A stretch of DNA of 33,933 nucleotides, from positions 1 through 33,933 of the forward strand of contig NZ_JADDUM010000214.1 in assembly GCF_015163715.1 (NCBI RefSeq), written 5' to 3'. Below are positions 1 through 7,823 of this stretch, in pieces. The notes beneath the pieces are model-generated. The model was not told the origin of the DNA, did no database searches, and saw nothing but the letters and a program-made list of their open reading frames with translations. This stretch comes from Pseudomonas cyclaminis. GTDB lineage: Bacteria; Pseudomonadota; Gammaproteobacteria; Pseudomonadales; Pseudomonadaceae. Every line of letters begins with the position of its first letter. The stretch's first letter is position 1. A program made the translations under genes and the position numbers.

Positions 1-1
1 C

Positions 2-358
2 TTGATGCTGTATTTCCTGGTGCCCTGGACGGCCGTCAACCTAGCAGACTTCTACGTCGTACGAAAAGGGCGCTACGCCATCAGCGATATTTTCAATCCC
101 GCTGGCATCTATGGTCGCTGGTCGAGTGCCGGGTTGGTCGCGTATTTCCTCGGCCTGGCGGCTATGATTCCGTTTATGTCGCTGGGTTTTTATCAAGGCG
201 CGATCAGCCTGATGCTGGACGGCGCCGATATCGCGTTCGTCATCGGCCTGGCGGTCTCGGCATTTGTTTACTGTGCGATGAGCCGCCAACTCGACCACGC
301 CGCCGAATCGCGCGCTGTGCACGCCAGCGAGCGCGCATTGGAAGGAGACTTGTCGTGA
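2..358 (+). CDS. NCS1-type cytosine/purine/allantoin permease, C-terminal part (5' truncated by window)
   Basis: Only the last ~118 residues are present; the frame is open to the left edge, so the true start lies outside the window. The fragment opens with a hydrophobic stretch followed by NLADFYVVRKGRY, a pattern typical of the loop late in NCS1 nucleobase:cation symporters (LxDYYxxRrgrY). Two further membrane helices (about residues 40-60 and 76-92) and a short charged cytoplasmic tail follow. The family imports cytosine, purines, allantoin or hydantoins across the inner membrane. Its stop overlaps the GTG start of the next gene, so permease and hydrolase are translationally coupled. An imported nitrogen compound as substrate of the hydrolase is an inference; the exact substrate cannot be read from this fragment. 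Confidence 0.8.
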   Translation: MMLYFLVPWTAVNLADFYVVRKGRYAISDIFNPAGIYGRWSSAGLVAYFLGLAAMIPFMSLGFYQGAISLMLDGADIAFVIGLAVSAFVYCAMSRQLDHAAESRAVHASERALEGDLS

Positions 359-1170
359 AACCGCTACGCGTCGTTTGCCATCAACTGGCGCCGCATATCG
401 GCGATGCCGACTACAACCGGGCGCTGACCGAGCGCGCGATTCGCAGTGCGGCCAGCCTCGACGCCCAGGTGGTCGTCCTGCCGGAGCTGATCCAGAGCGG
501 CTACGCCTTCTTCGATCAAGACGAAGCCTACCGTGTCTCGGAGACGCTCGACGGCCCGACCTTGAACCTGTGGAAAAACCTGGCGCGCGAGCTGGGAATC
601 ATCATCGTAGCGGGGTTCTGCGAGCGCCTGAGCGCGCCACACGTCGCCAACAGTGCAGCGCTGGTCGAACCCACGGGGCGCCTGACGGTGTATCGCAAGG
701 CGCACCTGTGGGACCGCGAGAAACTGATCTTTACCCCCGGTGATGCACCACCTCCGGTGGTCGACACCGCCGTCGGGCGGATCGCCGTAATGATCTGCTA
801 CGACCTGGAATTGCCCGAGTGGGTGCGCCTGCCCGCGCTGGCGCAAGCCGACTTGCTCTGCGTCCCGGTGAACTGGCCCGACGGCCCACGCCCCGCCGGT
901 GAAAGGCCGGCAGAGATCGTGCGGGTCCAGGCCAATGCGGCAGTCAACCGCATGTTCATCGCCGCGTGCGACCGCTATGGTGAGGAGCATAGGGTCAACT
1001 GGGTGGGCGGTTCGGTGATCGTCGACGCTGACGGCTACCCGCTGGCCGGCGCAGCCTCCCGCCCGGAGGAACAACAGTTGGTCGCTGATCTGCCCCTGGC
1101 GCAGGCCCGGGACAAGTCAATCAGCGGCCACAATCACGTTCATCATGACCGTCGGCCTGGGCTGTATTGA
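355..1170 (+). CDS. Carbon-nitrogen hydrolase (nitrilase superfamily)
   Basis: This is a 271-residue protein, normal for the nitrilase/amidase superfamily. The Glu-Lys-Cys triad is visible: E44 in VVLPEL, K115 in YRKAHLWD and C148 in MICYDLELPE. Members hydrolyse amide or nitrile C-N bonds in the cytoplasm; the substrate is not deducible. The GTG start at 355 overlaps the upstream permease stop (GTGA) and is preceded by GGAAGGAG. The coupling to an NCS1 permease suggests hydrolysis of an imported nucleobase breakdown product or other amide (inference). The stop lies only 3 bases from the convergent gbcB stop, leaving no room for a terminator between them. Confidence 0.88.
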   Translation: MKPLRVVCHQLAPHIGDADYNRALTERAIRSAASLDAQVVVLPELIQSGYAFFDQDEAYRVSETLDGPTLNLWKNLARELGIIIVAGFCERLSAPHVANSAALVEPTGRLTVYRKAHLWDREKLIFTPGDAPPPVVDTAVGRIAVMICYDLELPEWVRLPALAQADLLCVPVNWPDGPRPAGERPAEIVRVQANAAVNRMFIAACDRYGEEHRVNWVGGSVIVDADGYPLAGAASRPEEQQLVADLPLAQARDKSISGHNHVHHDRRPGLY

Positions 1171-1173
1171 GCA

Positions 1174-2274
1174 TCAGAACTCGATACGCACATCACCCTT
1201 CGGCACGCTGCAGCACGACAGGATGTAACCCTCGGCTTCGTCTTCCTCGGTGATCCCGCCGTTGTGCTCCATCTCCACTTCCCCGCCCAGCTTCATCACC
1301 TTGCACGTCCCGCAAATCCCCATGCCGCAGGCTTTCGGGATCAACAGCCCAAGCTTGGCCGCCGCTGCGTGCACGGTTTCGCCAGGGGCCACGCGGATGC
1401 TCTTGCCTGAAGCAATGAACTCCACCTGATGCAGGTCGGCCAAATCGACTTCCGGCGCGTCGGCGGCTTGTTCGGCTTGTTCCACTGCATCGGCACGGGC
1501 TTCCGGCGGCGTCGCACCGAAGGATTCCTCGTGATAGCGCGCCATGTCGAACCCGGCCACTTCGAGCAGGCGCTTGACCGCATTCATGTACGGCGTCGGG
1601 CCGCAGCAGAACACTTCGCGCTCCAGGAAGTCGGGCACCATCAGTTCGAGCATCTTGTGGTTCAGGTAGCCGCGATAACCGGCCCACGGCTCGCCCAGGC
1701 CGTGCTTTTCGCAGATCAGGTGCAGGCTGAAGTTGTCGATCCGCGATGCCATGTGCTCCAGCTCGCGGTGGTAGATGATGTCTTTGGGCGAGCGGGCGCT
1801 GTGGATAAAGGTCATGTCGACATTGGCGTTGGTGTCGTAGAACCAGCGCGCCATGGACATCACCGGCGTGATCCCCACGCCGCCGCTGAGGTACAGGACT
1901 TTCGGGCTTGGGAAGTCGATGGCATTGAACAGCCCGACCGGACCGTGCACCGCCAACTCCTGGCCTTCGTGCAGCGTGTCGTGCAGCCAGTTGGAGACCT
2001 TGCCGCCCGGCACGCGTTTGATGGTCACCGAGAAGCTGTACGGCACCGACGGAGAGCTCGAAATGGTGTAGGAGCGCATGATCGGCTGACCTTCGATTTC
2101 CAGCTCCAGGGTGACAAACTGCCCCGGCTTGAAAAAGAACAGGATCGGCTGGTCGGCCATGAAGCAAAAGGTGCGCACGTCCCAGGTTTCCTGGATGACT
2201 TTGACGCAACGGACGATGTGCCGACCATTGGCCCAGGTCTGGGTAGTGACTGGATTCAGGAAACTGTTGGACAT
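1174..2274 (-). CDS. gbcB: Glycine betaine monooxygenase reductase subunit GbcB
   Basis: GbcB passes electrons from NAD(P)H to the Rieske oxygenase GbcA, which demethylates glycine betaine to dimethylglycine. The 366-residue protein has a ferredoxin-reductase FAD domain with RSYT at 67-70, an NAD domain (GGVGITPVMSMAR and CCGPTPYMNAV), then a linker rich in Ala/Glu and a C-terminal plant-type 2Fe-2S domain with C316, C321, C324 and C354 or C355. An in-frame extension upstream exists, but ATG 2274 follows GGAGA at good spacing and gives the length expected for the family. It is divergent from gbcA over a shared ~280-bp regulatory region, as expected for partners regulated together. Confidence 0.93.
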   Translation of the reverse strand: MSNSFLNPVTTQTWANGRHIVRCVKVIQETWDVRTFCFMADQPILFFFKPGQFVTLELEIEGQPIMRSYTISSSPSVPYSFSVTIKRVPGGKVSNWLHDTLHEGQELAVHGPVGLFNAIDFPSPKVLYLSGGVGITPVMSMARWFYDTNANVDMTFIHSARSPKDIIYHRELEHMASRIDNFSLHLICEKHGLGEPWAGYRGYLNHKMLELMVPDFLEREVFCCGPTPYMNAVKRLLEVAGFDMARYHEESFGATPPEARADAVEQAEQAADAPEVDLADLHQVEFIASGKSIRVAPGETVHAAAAKLGLLIPKACGMGICGTCKVMKLGGEVEMEHNGGITEEDEAEGYILSCCSVPKGDVRIEF

Positions 2275-2556
2275 GCTGATTCTCCACGGCCGATGTTCGG
2301 CTTTATGGTGGCGATTCTGCGTAACGCGAGAACCACCCATTTACCTATCTGCGACATTCACATACTTATCGCGACCAGCCCCCAACGACAGGGGGTTGCG
2401 CGTCGGGATCAGATGGGGCCATGTCGCCCATGGATAAGGATCGTCGCAACGCCGGCCCCACACTCACTCCCAACAACGACGCTTTCTTTACGCCTTGCTG
2501 CAAACCTGATTAGCCACTTATCTCGGCCACACAGAATGGCCATGAGGACACACACG
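2275..2556. promoter_or_regulatory. Divergent gbcB/gbcA regulatory region
   Basis: This gene-free spacer must hold promoters for both gbcB and gbcA. In P. aeruginosa the AraC-family regulator GbdR activates the glycine betaine genes. Here GCGAC (2371-2375) and CGACA (2386-2390) form a loose direct repeat. The second lies inside AACGACAGGGG (2384-2394), which is repeated exactly upstream of the dgc operon (23681-23691). This makes it a candidate binding site, by inference only. GAGGA at 2544-2548 is the gbcA ribosome binding site. Confidence 0.5.
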
Positions 2557-3981
2557 ATGGACGTCACCGCAACCTTAAGCTTGGGCGATCCGCTGGAACC
2601 CGCACGCAAGGCCACCGCGCAAATGCTGCAAGAGCGCGAGCGCACGTTTTCGCTGCCGCAGCCGTTTTACTCTGATGAGCGGCTGTTTGATATCGACATG
2701 CAGGAGATCTTCCAGAAAGAGTGGTTGATCGCCGGCATGACCTGCGAGATTCCTGCCAAGGGCAACTACCTGACCCTGCAAATCGGCAAGAACCCGATCA
2801 TCGTGATCCGTGGCGCCGAAGGCGTGGTGCATGCGTTCCATAACGTCTGCCGCCACCGTGGCTCGCGCCTGTGCACCAGCGACAAGGGCAAGGTCGCCAA
2901 GCTTGTGTGTCACTACCACCAATGGACTTACGAACTGGACGGCCGCCTGCTGTTCGCCGGCACCGAGATGGGCGCCGACTTCGACATGAAGCAGTACGGC
3001 CTCAAGCCAGTGAACGTGAAGACCGCCGGCGGCTACATCTTCATCAGCCTGGCCGAGAATCCACCGGCCATTGATGACTTCCTGTCGACGCTGAACCATT
3101 ACATGGAACCGTACGACATGGAGAACACCAAGGTGGCGATTCAAACCACCTTGTTCGAGAAGGCCAACTGGAAACTGGTGCTGGAAAACAACCGCGAGTG
3201 CTACCACTGCAATGCATCGCACCCGGAGCTGTTGAAAACCCTGCTGGAATGGGATGACGTCACCGACCCGCGTGCCGACCAGGCCTTCAAGGACCACGTG
3301 GCCGCCTCCGCTGCCGCCTGGGATGCCGAGAAGATCCCTTACGCCCACGCCAGCTTCGGCCTGCGTAACCGCATCGTGCGCATGCCGCTGCTCAAAGGCA
3401 CCGTATCGATGACCCTGGACGGCAAGCAGGGCTGCGCCAAGCTGATGGGCCGCATCAAGAACCCGGACCTGGGCTCGATGCGCATCCTGCACCTGCCGCA
3501 TTCCTGGAACCACTGCATGGGCGACCACATCATCGTGTTCACCGTGTGGCCGATCAGCGCCCAGGAAACCATGGTCACCACCAAGTGGATCGTGCATAAG
3601 GACGCCGTCGAAGGCGTGGACTACGACGTGGAGCGCATGCGCCAGGTGTGGGATGCCACCAACGACCAGGACCGTCGCCTGGCCGAAGAGAACCAGCGCG
3701 GGATCAACTCCACCGCTTACCAGCCAGGGCCGTACTCCAAGACTTACGAGTTCGGCGTGGTGAATTTCGTGGACTGGTACAGCGAACGCCTGCTGAGCAA
3801 CCTGGGGGCGGCCCGGCGCCGTATCTCAAAGGTGTGGCCGCACACGACTGATTGTGGCCATTCAATGTGCGTAGCAGCTGACGAGCCTCGCAGGGGCTCG
3901 TCAGTTGCTACGCCCCTTCCACTGATCAAAATTCAACCAAATCCCCCACAGACCTCTCCCACCCTGCCTCTCAGCCTTTGA
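2557..3981 (+). CDS. gbcA: Glycine betaine monooxygenase oxygenase subunit GbcA (C-terminal frameshift)
   Basis: GbcA is the Rieske non-haem iron oxygenase that removes one methyl group from glycine betaine as formaldehyde, giving dimethylglycine. The Rieske cluster ligands are C98, H100, C118 and H121 (CRHRG ... CHYHQW); H217 and H222 (CYHCNASHPEL) are two ligands of the mononuclear iron. ATG 2557 has GAGGA 8 bases upstream. As written the frame runs 474 codons to 3981, but the last ~43 are atypical. Adding one base in the CCC run at 3812-3814 gives the ending AAPAPYLKGVAAHD and a stop at 3849-3851, making a 431-residue protein of normal family length. The tail as written reads through a REP-like hairpin, so it is almost certainly not native. 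Confidence 0.92.
   Translation: MDVTATLSLGDPLEPARKATAQMLQERERTFSLPQPFYSDERLFDIDMQEIFQKEWLIAGMTCEIPAKGNYLTLQIGKNPIIVIRGAEGVVHAFHNVCRHRGSRLCTSDKGKVAKLVCHYHQWTYELDGRLLFAGTEMGADFDMKQYGLKPVNVKTAGGYIFISLAENPPAIDDFLSTLNHYMEPYDMENTKVAIQTTLFEKANWKLVLENNRECYHCNASHPELLKTLLEWDDVTDPRADQAFKDHVAASAAAWDAEKIPYAHASFGLRNRIVRMPLLKGTVSMTLDGKQGCAKLMGRIKNPDLGSMRILHLPHSWNHCMGDHIIVFTVWPISAQETMVTTKWIVHKDAVEGVDYDVERMRQVWDATNDQDRRLAEENQRGINSTAYQPGPYSKTYEFGVVNFVDWYSERLLSNLGAARRRISKVWPHTTDCGHSMCVAADEPRRGSSVATPLPLIKIQPNPPQTSPTLPLSL
3871..3911. terminator. REP-like hairpin downstream of gbcA
   Basis: This is a 17-bp inverted repeat with one G-T wobble (arms 3871-3887 and 3895-3911, loop of 7). It begins 20 bases after the expected gbcA stop at 3851. 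There is no U-tract. The GTAGCAGCTGACGAGCC arm looks like a Pseudomonas repetitive palindrome that can serve as an mRNA 3' end. Confidence 0.6.
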
Positions 3982-4540
3982 CCAACAACTTATCCACAAA
4001 GCCACCCACAGCAATTGTGGGCAACTGCGTTGCCTGCCCAAAATTAACTGAAGAAAATCCGTGACTTATTCAACATGGCAGGTTTCACCAGACATTGATC
4101 AATTTATGATCAATACCTTGCAAGCCACGTAATACATGGCTCACAGCGGTACGCAAACACCTTATCCACAGAACCGCCAACAGACTTTGGGGGCAACTCT
4201 GGCCGAGCTGTGGAAAACCATCTCAAACCGTCATAAACCGGGGCATCCAGGGTTTTTTCGAAGCAAAAGACGCAAATTGATCAAAATACAACCAACCTTA
4301 TGAAAGCCTCTGTTTATATGGTCTGTAGCCGAGAGCGAACATCTTATCCACAGAACCGCCAACAGAGTTTGGGGGCAACTCCACGTCGAGCGCAGAGCTT
4401 ATCCACATCAAAACACCTGTAAAAACCGCCACTTAGCCTGGTTATTTTTCGTACAGCACGCCACAGGCCTTGATTTGCGTGACCTGTGGACAACCACAAA
4501 CACCTTATCCACAGGCACGTGCACAGCGATTGTGGGTAAC
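3923..4540. repeat. Gene-free DnaA-box array with degenerate ~175-bp repeat units
   Basis: The 759 bases between the gbcA hairpin and the first pseudopilin gene hold no convincing gene. Perfect TTATCCACA boxes lie at 3990, 4162, 4344, 4399 and 4505, all on the plus strand. Related inverted boxes lie at 4016 (TGTGGGCAA), 4209 (TGTGGAAAA), 4485 (TGTGGACAA) and 4531 (TGTGGGTAA). Three units share TGATCAA (3923, 4096, 4278), then 66-67 bases later TTATCCACA, then ACAG and a G-rich GGGCAAC block. The first and third units share an 18-mer with one mismatch starting at TGATCAA. An AT-rich stretch follows at about 4555-4615. TTATCCACA is the consensus binding site of the replication initiator DnaA; what this array does is unknown. 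Confidence 0.75.
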
Positions 4541-4670
4541 CCCCTTTTATCGGCCTACTGTACAAAAAACACTCATATTAAAAGTTCATCTACACTCATT
4601 TTTGCAGTTATATCCACTGGCCTGGGTGAGTGCAGAAGTCCTTGGCGCGATAGAGGGAGATAGATCAGTG

Positions 4671-5165
4671 ATGTGGCAGGGTCAGTCCAGCCGTCACTGC
4701 GCCAAAGGTTTTACGCTGATTGAATTACTACTGACGCTGGCCTTATTGGCCACGCTTTCGACAGTGGCTTATCCGCTGACGGCGTTGATGAGCAAACGCG
4801 ACCGGGAACTCGACCTGCAACGCTCGTTGCGGGAAATACGCCGTGCGATCGACTCCTATAAAGAAGCCAGCGACGACGGTCGCATTGAAAAAAGCATCAG
4901 CGACAGCGGTTATCCACCCTCACTGCACGTATTAGTCGAGGGGGTCACGGACAAGACCGATCTCAAGGGCAAAAAACTCTTCTTTCTGCGCCGTATTCCC
5001 CGCGACCCTGTCTGCGAGTGTGCGCAACTGTCGCCCGCGCAAACCTGGCAACTGCGCAGTTACAAAAGCACCGCTGATAACCCACAAGAGGGAGAAGATG
5101 TATTCGACGTTTCGTCCCGCAGCCCTCGGGAGAGCTTGAATGGAACGTTATACAGCCAGTGGTAA
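4671..5165 (+). CDS. Type II secretion-like pseudopilin 1
   Basis: This 164-residue prepilin-like protein has a short leader ending at G13, then FTLIELLLTLALLATLSTV, a class III signal cut between G13 and F14, with Glu at mature position 5 (E18). A coiled amphipathic helix (RDRELDLQRSLREIRRAIDSYK) and a small C-terminal domain with a DPVCEC-type segment follow. It would be a building block of the periplasmic pseudopilus. ATG 4671 has AGGGAGA upstream; GTG 4668 is an alternative in-frame start. It is the first gene of the secretion operon, directly after the DnaA-box array, and its end overlaps the next pseudopilin gene by 26 bases. Its base composition is less GC-rich than that of the downstream machinery genes. 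Confidence 0.82.
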   Translation: MWQGQSSRHCAKGFTLIELLLTLALLATLSTVAYPLTALMSKRDRELDLQRSLREIRRAIDSYKEASDDGRIEKSISDSGYPPSLHVLVEGVTDKTDLKGKKLFFLRRIPRDPVCECAQLSPAQTWQLRSYKSTADNPQEGEDVFDVSSRSPRESLNGTLYSQW

Positions 5166-5520
5166 TCGGGGTTTCACCCTGATCGAGTTGCTGGTGGTCA
5201 TGGCGATCATCGCCACCCTCATGACCTTGGTAACGCCCCAGTATTTTCGCCAGCACACCAAGGCCCAGGAAACCGTGCTGCGCCATAACTTGTCCTCCAT
5301 CCGCCAGGCGCTGGACCAGTACCGTGAAGACCACGGCGCCAATCCCGAGTCCCTGAAAGCCCTGGTGGAACGGCGTTATCTGCGCGAAATCCCCATGGAC
5401 CCACTGACCGGCAAGCGCGACACCTGGCACCTGCAACCTTCCGACGAACAAGGCCTGGGCGACATACGCAGCGGCGCGCCCGGCACCGCAAAAGACGGGA
5501 GCGCCTATGCCGACTGGTAG
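5140..5520 (+). CDS. Type II secretion-like pseudopilin 2 (GspG-like)
   Basis: This 126-residue pseudopilin has the leader MERYTASGNRG, then FTLIELLVVMAIIATLMTL, with cleavage after G11 and Glu at mature position 5. The helix is followed by RREIPMDPLTG-like residues (LREIPMDPLTGKRDTW), a segment common to the short GspG-like pseudopilins found in T2SS operons. ATG 5140 lies inside the previous gene and is preceded by GGGAG; the end overlaps the next gene by 14 bases. The tight overlaps suggest that the three pseudopilins are made together. It is too short to be sure whether it is a major or a minor pseudopilin; GspG at 7824 is the better major candidate. Confidence 0.85.
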   Translation: MERYTASGNRGFTLIELLVVMAIIATLMTLVTPQYFRQHTKAQETVLRHNLSSIRQALDQYREDHGANPESLKALVERRYLREIPMDPLTGKRDTWHLQPSDEQGLGDIRSGAPGTAKDGSAYADW

Positions 5521-6012
5521 GCAACACCAACACGGCTCGGTGTTCATGGGCATGTTGGTGACCGTGGCAGTGGTGGCCGTGATGCTGATGGAAGCAGGCA
5601 CCCTGTGGTCCAGCGTGTTGCAGCGCGAACGAGAGTTGGAGTTGCTCGCACGGGGCAATGAGATCCGTCGCGCCATCGGCCTGTATTACGCGCACGGCAG
5701 CACCTTCCCCAGATCCCTCGAAGACCTGGTGCTCGACCGCCGCCAACCGACCATCAAGCGCTACCTGCGCAGGGTCTACACCGACCCGCTGACCGGCAAC
5801 GCCGACTGGGGCGTGGTGCCTGGGCCGGCGAAACCATCATGGGTGTATTCAGCACCGCAGCAGGCACGCCCTTCAAACAAGACAACTTTGCAGCCCTCAA
5901 TCACAGTTTTACAGGACAAGGCAGTTATCAAGGGTGGGTGTTTCTGTACGGCCCTGGACAGAGTAACCCTGCAACCCGCGTCGCTCCCATGGGAGATCAG
6001 CTGACTCATTGA
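5507..6012 (+). pseudogene. Type II secretion-like pseudopilin 3, single-base frameshift
   Basis: The N-terminal part reads MPTGRQHQHG then SVFMGMLVTVAVVAVMLMEA, a pilin-like helix with possible cleavage after G10 but no Glu at mature position 5. It continues through LRRVYTDPLTGNADWGVVPGP. As written the frame then turns into non-pseudopilin sequence and stops at 6004. If one G is added to the GG at 5827-5828 the frame continues as GETIMGVFSTAAGTPFK to GWVFLYGPGQSNPATRVAPM and stops at 6010-6012, a typical pseudopilin C-terminus of 168 residues in total. The open second half argues for a sequencing error or a very recent mutation. Absence of Glu5 is typical of the tip pseudopilin GspK. Confidence 0.8.
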
Positions 6013-6085
6013 TGCATCGCACAAACCACACTGATCGTTCCAGCAGTTCGGAACTTGGTTATCTGAATTGAAGGTGGACTCGAAC

Positions 6086-7606
6086 ATGAGAAATTTACCG
6101 CTGTACTTTACGTGCTTGATGAAAGGGGTGTTGGCCGCCGTGTTACTGATGCCGGCACTGACATGGGCCCACGGCGCCGTGGATATTCCTGTTTCCCGAC
6201 AGGTGTATTGCTATAAGCAGCCAGACTTCTGGAACAACCCCAAGGACAAGGGTTGCGCAGCCATCAACGCCGTGAGCGGATCGTATCCGGGGCAGCAATG
6301 GAATGAAGTCGCCAAACTGATAAGGGCAGACGAAGGTTACGACTACAACAACCAGGCTGACGTCGAAACACTGATACCTGATGGAAAACTCTGTTCGGCC
6401 AACGATCCGCAGAAAGAAGGGCTCAATGCGCTCAGTGCAGACTGGCACAGGACCGATGTGACAACAGCCAATGGCAAACTCTACGTACGCTTGATTGGTA
6501 CGGCGCCCCATGTACCCAGTTTTGTGAAGATATACCTGAGCAAACCCGGGTATGACCCCTCCAAGGCAGCACTGAAATGGAGTGACGTGGAACTGGTCCA
6601 CTCGGAACGCCTGACCGTTGCGAAGACCAATTGGGGGAGCACACCACCGGCCATAACAGGGGCAACCGGCTTTTTCGAGTTCAACGTTGCCATTCCCTCC
6701 AATCGGACAGGGGATGCCGTACTGTTCATGCGCTGGCAACGAGAGGACTCGGCGGGCGAAGGTTTCTACAACTGCAGCGATATCACTATCGAAGGCCCTT
6801 CCATCCCCATACAACTGATCGACCTGGGCCCCTTCATAGACACCGTTATGAACAGGCTCAAACCCGGTGACGCGGTACATTTCCGTATTTTGGACAATAC
6901 GCCGGCGGCTAAAGAAATCGTTGATATAACCCTGCCCATTACCGCGAGCAATCTGGACCCTAATATCTGGGGTAAACAACTGGCGGATAGCATTGACCCG
7001 ACGATTGCCAAAGTGGGTGAAAAAGACGGCAGTACCGTCGTGTTTAATCGCACCGATTACAGCGCTAACTCTGTTTTCGCACTGGCCAGGGGTTACTCCA
7101 AAGCGATGGCGATTATCCCGGGGGGCGGCCAGACACCGGTCAATCCTACTGCACCCATAGCGCATATTTCCGGGCCGACCACCGTGCAATCGGGCCAACC
7201 ATTTACCTTCAGCGCCAGACAGTCCGTCGGTTATAACGGTCCATTGAGTTACGTCTGGGTGGTTATTGGGGCGAACCAACCGCTCAACCAAGTCACCGTA
7301 AATGGCGTGGCGGCGACCGTCACTCAGCCAACCGTGTACGTCGCTCGTTTGAATGTGCGGGATATGCAAAACGGGAAAAACAGCCAAGCGGAGTTGAACT
7401 TCACTGTTACTCCCGCCAGTGACGGTGGGGAATACCCGGCCTATAAAGAAGGCACCGCTTATAAGGCAGGCGATATCGTGACTAACGTCGGCAAAAACTA
7501 TAAGTGCAAACCCCACCCTTACACTGCCTGGTGTGCAGGCGCTGGATGGGCTTATGCGCCCGGCTCGGGCACGGCATGGGAGCAAGCCTGGGAAGAAGTC
7601 AAATAA
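6086..7606 (+). CDS. Secreted AA10 lytic polysaccharide monooxygenase / GbpA-like chitin-binding protein
   Basis: The 506-residue protein has a signal peptide cut after LTWA (residue 28), exposing H29 (HGAVDIP) as the N-terminal histidine of the copper 'histidine brace'. H142 (TAPHVPSF) fits the second brace histidine, and FYNCSDI at about 227-233 fits the end of an AA10 domain. Residues ~246-345 resemble the GbpA second domain, ~352-445 look like a PKD/Ig-like fold, and ~449-506 form a small aromatic carbohydrate-binding module (W483, W488, W498, W502). Such enzymes oxidatively cleave chitin or cellulose outside the cell. Lying among pseudopilin genes, it is the likely cargo of this system, as CbpE is for Txc. 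ATG 6086 has AAGGTGG upstream. The gene is visibly less GC-rich than its neighbours. Confidence 0.9.
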   Translation: MRNLPLYFTCLMKGVLAAVLLMPALTWAHGAVDIPVSRQVYCYKQPDFWNNPKDKGCAAINAVSGSYPGQQWNEVAKLIRADEGYDYNNQADVETLIPDGKLCSANDPQKEGLNALSADWHRTDVTTANGKLYVRLIGTAPHVPSFVKIYLSKPGYDPSKAALKWSDVELVHSERLTVAKTNWGSTPPAITGATGFFEFNVAIPSNRTGDAVLFMRWQREDSAGEGFYNCSDITIEGPSIPIQLIDLGPFIDTVMNRLKPGDAVHFRILDNTPAAKEIVDITLPITASNLDPNIWGKQLADSIDPTIAKVGEKDGSTVVFNRTDYSANSVFALARGYSKAMAIIPGGGQTPVNPTAPIAHISGPTTVQSGQPFTFSARQSVGYNGPLSYVWVVIGANQPLNQVTVNGVAATVTQPTVYVARLNVRDMQNGKNSQAELNFTVTPASDGGEYPAYKEGTAYKAGDIVTNVGKNYKCKPHPYTAWCAGAGWAYAPGSGTAWEQAWEEVK

Positions 7607-7658
7607 CCCATCGACATACCCACGCCTATTCAGTTAGTGAATAAGCGTAAGCGCCAAA

Positions 7659-7690
7659 CGTTATAGGGCGTCTCACGGCGCCCTATAACG
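7659..7690. terminator. Strong hairpin after the LPMO gene
   Basis: Perfect 12-bp stem (CGTTATAGGGCG, 7659-7670, with 7679-7690) and an 8-base loop, 53 bases after the LPMO stop. No U-tract follows, so it may be a partial terminator or an mRNA 3'-end stabiliser. It would separate pseudopilin/LPMO expression from the machinery genes that start at 7824. Confidence 0.6.
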
Positions 7691-7823
7691 TGCACCGCTA
7701 CAGTTGAAGATGTACGTGAACTGGCAATGTTCTAACGCAGTTCTACCGGCGGTGCCCGCATGACAACGGGCCGGGAGAGTTATACACAACCGCCCTACCT
7801 TGGCACTCCCACAGGGTATTTAC

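Noticed and set aside
1429..2556. Upstream extension of the gbcA reading frame through the gbcB region
   Set aside because: The extension is antisense to gbcB and not protein-like; ATG 2557 has a good ribosome binding site and the family N-terminus.
4094..4116. ANR/FNR box around ATTGATCAAT...GATCAATA
   Set aside because: Half-sites TTGAT and ATCAA do not have the 4-base spacing of the consensus; better explained as part of the repeat unit.
3923..4540. CRISPR array
   Set aside because: Repeats are short, unevenly spaced and degenerate, and no cas genes are present.
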